DNA of 64,000 bases from Gnetum montanum. Its lineage: Eukaryota > Streptophyta > Gnetopsida > Gnetales > Gnetaceae. Position 1 is the first letter of the stretch; every line of letters starts with the position of its first letter. Positions 57,884-64,000 of the stretch are shown piece by piece. The DNA is taken from positions 480,168 to 544,167 of the forward strand of contig MNCI01000651.1 of the NCBI GenBank assembly GCA_015680685.1, given 5' to 3'. The position numbers and the translations under genes are program-made. The notes below the pieces were generated by a model. The model made no database searches. It was given only the letters and a program-made list of their open reading frames with translations, and was not told the DNA's origin.

Positions 57884-58718
57884 GATTGTTGTAAGAGAGC
57901 CTCTGCTTGTATTCATGCCGTTGAACGATTCAATAGTCAAGAGGGTTAAGAAAATCTTTGGTATTTTGGTAGGACCAAAATAGCATCTTTTATCTTTAAA
58001 GTGAATCTTCATGGTATTTCAATCAGAAATTATCAAGTATTTTGAAGGTTCTGTTGAATGCAATTGTTGACATCCATGATCTAGCCAAAATAGAGTCTTG
58101 TACGTGATAGTTAACGCAGCAATCTTTTGGGTAGCATAGAAGCATTTTCTTGAAGAAATTTCTTATTTGAGCCTTGGAAGTTTGAACAATTCGTAGTTAT
58201 TGAATTTGGGATAGCTTTATTGTGAAGTGTTTACTTGTATCATTTTACCCTGTTTAAATATTTGAGGTCTTAACACAAATCTGCTTTCTTTTTTGTCTAT
58301 TTTCATTGAATCTTGCTCTATTTCTAGTTTTCCTGTGAAACTATCTCTTTCTCTAGGGAAAATTAGAGGTAGATTCGTAGAGTTATGCTCAAATGTTTTT
58401 GCAAAACTTTATTTGTTACAAGTAGGTATTATAAGGACCACATAGACTAGGTAATTAAACAAAATATGAACTCTCAACAACTCATAGTACTTGGCAAAGT
58501 TGGCTGAATCTCTTTAAGATAAGTCATTTGTAGTTTACACACAACGCAATCATTTCATTTTTCACAATTGCACACCGCAATAGCACACACAAATACTCAC
58601 ATTATCTATTGAGTCTATTTGGAGGTATCTGGGCCTTGGTGTTGCCAGAAGACCAGCAAGCACCTAAATCCTATTCGAGAACACTCGTTGGCGGTCGCGT
58701 CCCAAACAGTCGCCAACA
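57884..58718 (+). mobile_element. Family B repeat, copy 2 and upstream part
   Basis: 58397-58718 matches 1-321; the terminus is CAGTCGCCAACA. The upstream stretch 57884-58396 probably belongs to the same LTR or element, but copy 1 is cut by the window edge so this cannot be compared. CpG sites near the end (GGCGGTCGCGTCCC) are intact, pointing to a younger copy than 1-321. It abuts the 3' side of remnant H. Confidence 0.55.
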
Positions 58719-58854
58719 GAAAGATAGAGAAAAAGTAAGATAGGAAGAAGATCAAAAATAATATAATAATATGTAGATAAGATGATTAAATAATTAGAAT
58801 AAATTTGATTATGCAAGGTATTTTTTCTTCTCAAATGTAGTATCGTTTGAGATA

Positions 58855-59680
58855 TACTCAGTTCATTGGATTTGAGTATTGATTTCCATCTAAATCAGTT
58901 AAGAAGTATGTTCCATTGCCAAGGTTTTTCATGATGATGAAGAGGCCTTGTCAATTTGGTGAAAATTTGGTCATCTTGGCATTAGGAAAATTTCTAAGTA
59001 CAAGATCACCTTCCTTGATAAATCTGAGTGTAACATGCTTGTCAAAGTAATGGCACATGACTTCTTGATGATTTTGGATATTGATTGTTGCTTGCTAGGG
59101 GTTTCCCTTAAGTACATCTAGCACAACATAATGCATATTATTGTTCTCCTTATCCATCATCTAATTGTTTAGGGACACACAAAGAGAAGTCACATTTAGC
59201 TACATTAATAACATAGCTCCTCATCCATAGGTAATCATGAAGGAAGTTTGGTTGGTTGTAATTTGAATGGTGGTATGGTAGACCCAAAGATCATAGGATA
59301 ACTGAGCAAGCTAATTACATTAGAATATGTTAACCATGATTCTAAGCAAATGGATGAGGGATTTATTGGTTGATTCAACTTGTCCATTGAATTGTGAGTA
59401 ATATAGCAATGAGAATGATTAGGTAATTTGGTATTGATTGTAAAATTTAACTAGCTCTTTGCTGTTGAATTAAGATCCATTATCAGTCATGATTTGAAGA
59501 GAGATACCAATGTAAGTGATTATATGATCCAAGATAAAATGACAAATATACTTAACAGTTGTAGTTTTTAAAGAAATAGCTTCAACCCACTTGGTAAAAT
59601 ATTGGTTGAAGAAGATGGAGCATTAACAAAATCTATAAGATCCACCCCCTCTTGACATGGAACATAAATGAGCAAAGCAT
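58855..59680 (-). pseudogene. pol: Integrase of remnant H
   Basis: Minus-strand reading: TKWVEAISLKTTTVKYICHF (59600-59540), ITYIGISLQIMTDNGS with the second catalytic Asp (near 59480), and YYSQFNGQVESTNKSLIHLL with the Glu (near 59370). The tail reads FIKEGDLVLRNFPNAKM and GTYFLTDLDGNQYSNPMN near 58870-59030. These are integrase core and Tat-type C-terminal boxes. There are a few stops. Confidence 0.8.
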
Positions 59681-60479
59681 GACATCCTAAGTTTTAACGT
59701 AGAATGTCAAAGTTTGATGGCTAAGTCTCAATGTGCCATGTAGAAACTCCAAGGAAGAGTTTTTAATATGGAACTAACATAGCCTTAGTATGTTTTGATG
59801 TCACATTGAACTTTTAATGTGAAACTATGTTTTTATGCTAAAGGTATTTAGTGTTTATTTCAGGGAAGGATATTGGCTTAAGGATAACCAAGATAATGAT
59901 GGTTAGGTTTCAAACTATTGAAGGGATAGACTGCTCATAGCTATTAGGAATAATGATGAAAAAAAATGAAGGAAAAGACAAAAGAAATAGGGAAAACCAT
60001 AAGAACTAAAAAGGTAATGCTTGTAGGAAAGAAATAAAGAAGAAATGTTAAGATGTCAATTTATTGATATGTTTGACATTTTTATAAGATCATGTGTTTG
60101 TGTTTATATGAATGCTTTTGAGATTGAGATCTATGGTATAGGGGAAGATTATTTATGAATTTAAAGTTTTTAAATGTTTATGGTTTTTTTAGTTTTCTAT
60201 TTTTATGAGTTTTTTCCTAAAATAAGAGCAAAGTAAATGTTAGGTAAAACACATGATAACACATAATAAGGAGAAAAGTAAATACCAAAGTGAATTAATA
60301 ATCATGAATTTACTAAATAAGAGATATTATTTAAAATAAAAAGATAAAATAATTAAACTAATGCAAAGAAGTTAAGACTAAAACAGCAACAAGGAAGAGA
60401 GATAAACATAATCATAAAAATAAACAAAGATAAAACAGCGATAGGGAAGAAATAAAACTAGAGAATAATTATAGTTAGA

Positions 60480-60620
60480 GTATGTGACCTATTTTTCAAG
60501 GCTGGAATGCTCAATGAGTATCCATGATATGACATTGGTTCTAGTTCCATCATCAATGTCCACCAACGATAACAATACATTGTGATCCATATGGTGATTA
60601 AATTGGAAGTTGGCACACAG
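60480..60620 (-). pseudogene. pro: Protease active-site fragment of remnant H
   Basis: Minus strand LLSLVDIDDGTRTNVISW, equivalent to the VHVDDGATTKVIP centre in element C. The surrounding frame is short and broken. Confidence 0.55.
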
Positions 60621-60699
60621 CACACTTCACAAGATGGTTTTTGATGTTCTTCCTCTCAAAAACCAAATATTCAACCTCATAAGGTAGAGGATTAACAAT

Positions 60700-61811
60700 T
60701 GATGAGATCGTGCAAACATGGGGCTAAATTTCTGAAGATACAATGATGAACTTTTGCAATTATCCCAACACCAAACGATGTTCTTTTGAAGTGGAAATGA
60801 GGTTAAAGAGGAAAATATTTATCCATTTTGACTACATGGTAGTGGAAATTTTATGAATAACCTTATTTTTAAAAGTTGAATTTGTAGATTCTTGTGTAGG
60901 GGGAATAGCATTAGATGTGATTGGTAAAATTAACATGACTATGGAAGTAGGAGGATTTATGTTTGATGCATTGTAGAATAAAACTTTCTTTTTTTTTATC
61001 TTGATGCTCATTCCTTCTCTTTTTTCTTATTATTGATTACAACCTTCTTTGAGGCCCTTTTAAGGATTTTCATGAGCAAAGCAGGGGTAGGAAGCAAGGA
61101 AGACTCTTGTGGATTGGGTGGAGAGAAAAAACACTATGGTGAACACATAGCATAAGCTAAGAGAAGGGCATAATGAATAGGGTAAGTAGATATATGAACT
61201 TTGTTCCTTGGGTGAGAGGAAGGATAAGAGAAAGAAGGCTAGAATAGCATAGGAACTTTATCATAGTGATGAGTTATGTCAATGACTAACAAATCCCTTT
61301 ATATATTTTAGGAAGAAGGGGCATTGGTTTCACTTGAAGGAAGATTAATTATAAAATATTTCTTAGGTCTTTGTAGGGTAGAATAAGGAAATGAGGGAGA
61401 CTTGTAGTAAAAGGAATCCATTTGGACAAGAAAGGGAGCTTGTGGGTGATTTTCTTTACATTTCACATGGATGGCTAAAATACTCCTTGAATGGGAATTC
61501 AAAGGATCCTAATAAATTAACATGTTTTTGTTACTAGGACGGGTAGGAGTATTAAACATGATTAGTCCTTTTCTACCAATTCTTGGACATCATCTTTATG
61601 GGAATTGCAACCCTCAGTATCATGGCATGGCATCTTATGATAGTAGCAGAATTTGTTGGGATTATACCACTTAGGAATATATGGTTTTCTTTCCATGTAT
61701 TGGGAAGGATTAATGGATAATGTTTAGAGTTTTTTTTAATCTCATCCTTTTTTGTTCTAAAAAATTCTTATGTTTTGGGTGTCAATCCTTCAATACCATG
61801 CTATACAATTG
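60700..61811 (-). pseudogene. gag: Gag end of remnant H with zinc knuckle
   Basis: Minus strand KPYIPKWYNPNKFCYYHK followed by MPCHDTEGCNSHKDDVQELV, at about 61700-61570. It has C..H....H....C in the position of the Tat gag knuckle, and a KDDVQELV helix as in element C (KDDLQRMI). A further frame 61502-61308 is open but featureless. The upstream gag was removed by the G insertion at 61811. Confidence 0.65.
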
Positions 61812-62920
61812 TGTAATGACTGAAAAATTCAAAGCTAGAAGAACTAAAAATTCCTATGCGTAACAATTTAACTCTTGATTCACAAGCCTTGAAAAGGATC
61901 TAAAGCGCATCAAACAGTCTTGTCAATCGCATGAGGACTTGGAGGATATATTATCAAGCAATAAAAATAAACACAAATAAATTATTTAAATGCAACGTAC
62001 AGTGTAGAAAACAAGAACAGAGAGAGGGAGAAAATATCACAAAACAAGCTAATACTACAAACTTTGATATTAATTATTGTGAAAGAAAATGTTAGAAACA
62101 AAGGTTCAAAGAATACATATTGTAGGTTTCACAAACCCAATAAATGTAATTATATCTTTAAATTCTAATGTAGATTGTAGGGTGTGTTTTACTACAATGT
62201 CTATACAAATCTACTCATGAACTTTGTCTATCATTTGTTCTCTCTACTCTAGTGATCTGCATTGGTTGGAAACAGTTGTGAACTCTTGAATGCTTGCACT
62301 ACTCCAAAATATTAAGTTCTGCCTAAATGCAAAATGATCCAACATTTCTAAAAATGATGGAAAATTTAATTTAAATAGGTCATACATTCACTGATTTTTT
62401 GTTGGTTTGATTCTACCAAATTTCTAACATTCCCTGCAAAGTTTCAAATGCTTTTGATGACCAAAATCTACAACATATGACATGCTAACATTTTTGACTT
62501 TTTGGATACTAAATACCAATATATGTTATAATTTTCATTACTCAAAACTACAATGTATGGGTCACCAATGTATGGAGCTTTTCCTACCAAATTTGGTAGC
62601 ATATTTGGGCTATTTTCATGGCTTAAAATCCAACATATAGGTCACAAACTTTTTTAGGCTTTTTCTACCAAATTTTGATAACGTATTAACAATTTGGTCC
62701 TCCATATGTTAGCTTAAATGAAATTTCAACTTTTGGGCTGTAAATTTCATTTTACACATTGAAAAATGCTTAAAACCTTGCCGAAACAACAACACAGAGT
62801 ATGATTTTTTATCAAAAAATAAGATAGTTATGTCTACCTTTAAATTTCCATCAAATTACAATGAAAATTTATCTTTAAGGCTTTTGTATTTGTCACATGA
62901 ATTTTCTTTGAGATATTTCA
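61812..62920 (-). repeat. Element G 3' LTR (minus strand)
   Basis: On the minus strand it starts TGAAATATCTC at 62920 and ends near ...CAGTCATTACACA at 61810-61813. It aligns with the LTRs of C (start) and D (end: AAGTCCTC.TG.GATTGACAAG, CTTTAGATCCTTTTC, GAGTTAAATTGTT). About 1.1 kb. It inserted into the gag of remnant H. Confidence 0.7.
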
Positions 62921-62960
62921 TTGGCCCCTATTTATTGATGTTTAGAGGATTGACCTAAGA
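62921..62960 (-). other. Polypurine tract of element G
   Basis: Minus strand GGTCAATCCTCTAAACATC and then AATAAATAGGGGCCAA directly before the LTR, nearly the same as the C junction at 42385-42429. Confidence 0.7.
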
Positions 62961-64000
62961 GACATCAACAAACAATACAAAACATCGTTGCAAGTGCATC
63001 ACCAATGCTCACTCTCCAAATTTGATTTAATAGTTGTAGAATCATACTGAGTGCTCATGATGGTGAAATAAGACTATAATTTTATGTCACAATTTTGGAA
63101 TGAGATGATGGCTATATTGGCTATCATAATATAGTTACATGGGCTAACAAAGAATTCCATCTTTTTGGCATTGGCTCTAGCTAAAAAGTTCTTCATGCTT
63201 CATGGTCAAATTGATGGTTGCTCAATAATGTGTTAGAAGAACTAACACTCCATGATTTGGCTTCTTTGGTCACTAGGCTTCTTCCTCTATTTTTTTGAAG
63301 CCATTTTTTTCACTTGAGGCTTCATTGGCCTCTTGGCTATCTTGGCATTTTCTCCCCCTACTATTTTTAGGTATAAAACCTTCTTTGGGTTTTATTCCCA
63401 ATGCTGAATTTTCTTCATTTTTTCATTGAATGAGATGTATTACATGAACTTGAAGGTAGAGCATGTCAAAGAAGATGTCACATGGCCATGGTACATGAAT
63501 GATAATAATAGGTTTTCATTGTTAGCAAGGTAAGAAAGGTTGTAATTTGACTACAGGATTATGGCTCAAAAGGGGTAATGGAAGTGATGTCAAGTAAGAC
63601 CTAGTGGCATAATTAGATAAGCTAACTAAATTTTATGTATTGAGATAACATGGTGACTCACTACTATAGCAAATCATACCTTTGCATTGGCTCTAGGCTC
63701 ATCTTACAAGCACAACTCAAAGAGGATAATAAAAGAAATCAAAGAATACATGTGATTACAAGAGATTTCATAAGGCTACATGAGGCAAAAAGTAGATACA
63801 ATCTATCATAGATTACAACTCATAAAACATGAGAAATTTGTAGTTTCTTTTATAGATTTAGACAAAGTTTATAGTGCTTTGAGGTCCCAACAAAGAAATA
63901 AAAGGTCACATAAGCTTGCTTTTTTTATTCTACAAAGGTTGTCAATGTTAATCATTCATGTAAACCTATAAAAAAAGGCAAACAAAGCCTATAAGAAAAT
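62961..64000 (-). mobile_element. Element G 3' untranslated region
   Basis: The reverse complement matches 16431-17330 of element D in order, so this is the region between integrase and LTR of a related Tat element. The body of G lies beyond 64000. The frame 63780-63971 plus is on the wrong strand and unsupported. Confidence 0.65.

Larger units (their letters stand above)
58719..61811 (-). mobile_element. Remnant H: Tat-type element lacking RT
   Basis: Minus strand, right to left: gag (to about 60700), protease (about 60560-60480), AT-rich gap (60480-59700), integrase (59660-58855). The order fits a Tat element with the RT/RNase H part deleted or decayed beyond recognition. H is cut on the right by the LTR of element G at 61811, and on the left meets family B. 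Confidence 0.65.

Noticed and set aside
57093-58012. Long frames on both strands across 57270-57883
   Set aside because: They consist mostly of N and are not real. The flanking pieces are short and match no family I can name; a hydrophobic segment (YPIVGVWFIINVASASFILL) recalled transporter proteins, but I could not confirm that.
1-58718. The two B copies as LTRs of one 58-kb element
   Set aside because: The copy 1 terminus is followed by an A-family LTR interior rather than a primer-binding site, and the flanks fit independent insertions.
1-64000. tRNA or rRNA genes and intact host protein genes
   Set aside because: None could be recognised on either strand; all recognisable coding text belongs to retroelements.

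Overview
This window is plant nuclear DNA, almost certainly intergenic heterochromatin of a large-genome seed plant (a gymnosperm-like genome is my guess). The evidence is the set of nested, old LTR retrotransposons, strong AT bias and CpG depletion, C-to-T type stop codons, and no intact host gene. No rRNA, tRNA, CRISPR or bacterial-type gene is visible. Almost every long open frame is a fragment of a decayed retroelement.

Layout. (1) 1-321: end of a dispersed repeat (family B) lying in a truncated inverted LTR (family A, 322-1078), which sits in a large Tat-type Ty3/gypsy element called D here (about 1079-17970, + strand, left end outside the window). (2) D has a minus-strand gene remnant (1079-4430), a ~195-bp hairpin-bearing array (4880-6295) and a pol gene split at 7391 by a complete A element (7392-13775, perfect 5-bp target duplication CATGA). 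D pol resumes at 13781, ends at 16430, and is followed by a 3' untranslated region and an LTR remnant to about 17970. (3) 17971-20275 is AT-rich and unassigned. (4) 20276-48218 is a minus-strand chromovirus-like gypsy element E, split by element C (22621-43971), a complete 21.35-kb Tat-type element with both LTRs, a primer-binding site and target duplication ATAAT/ACAAT. (5) 48898-about 52535 is a pol-less LTR element whose 5' LTR is collapsed at a single N. (6) 52536-57269 is low-information DNA with a CpG-richer patch at 55690-57090, then a 614-base N gap. (7) 57884-58718 carries the second B copy. (8) 58719-61811 is a minus-strand Tat-type remnant H (gag, protease, integrase, no RT seen), cut by the LTR and 3' end of another minus-strand Tat element G (61812-64000).

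How the parts work together. Element C has a modular plan: LTR, gag-protease, a 28-29-bp repeat cluster, an antisense multi-exon gene, a ~185-bp hairpin array, a second 28-29-bp cluster, pol (RT, RNase H, second RNase H, integrase), a third 28-29-bp cluster, polypurine tract, LTR. Element D shares the order antisense gene, hairpin array, pol. The antisense gene and the arrays between gag-protease and pol are the most unusual content of the window. All element genes look dead (stops and frameshifts), so they are annotated as pseudogenes.
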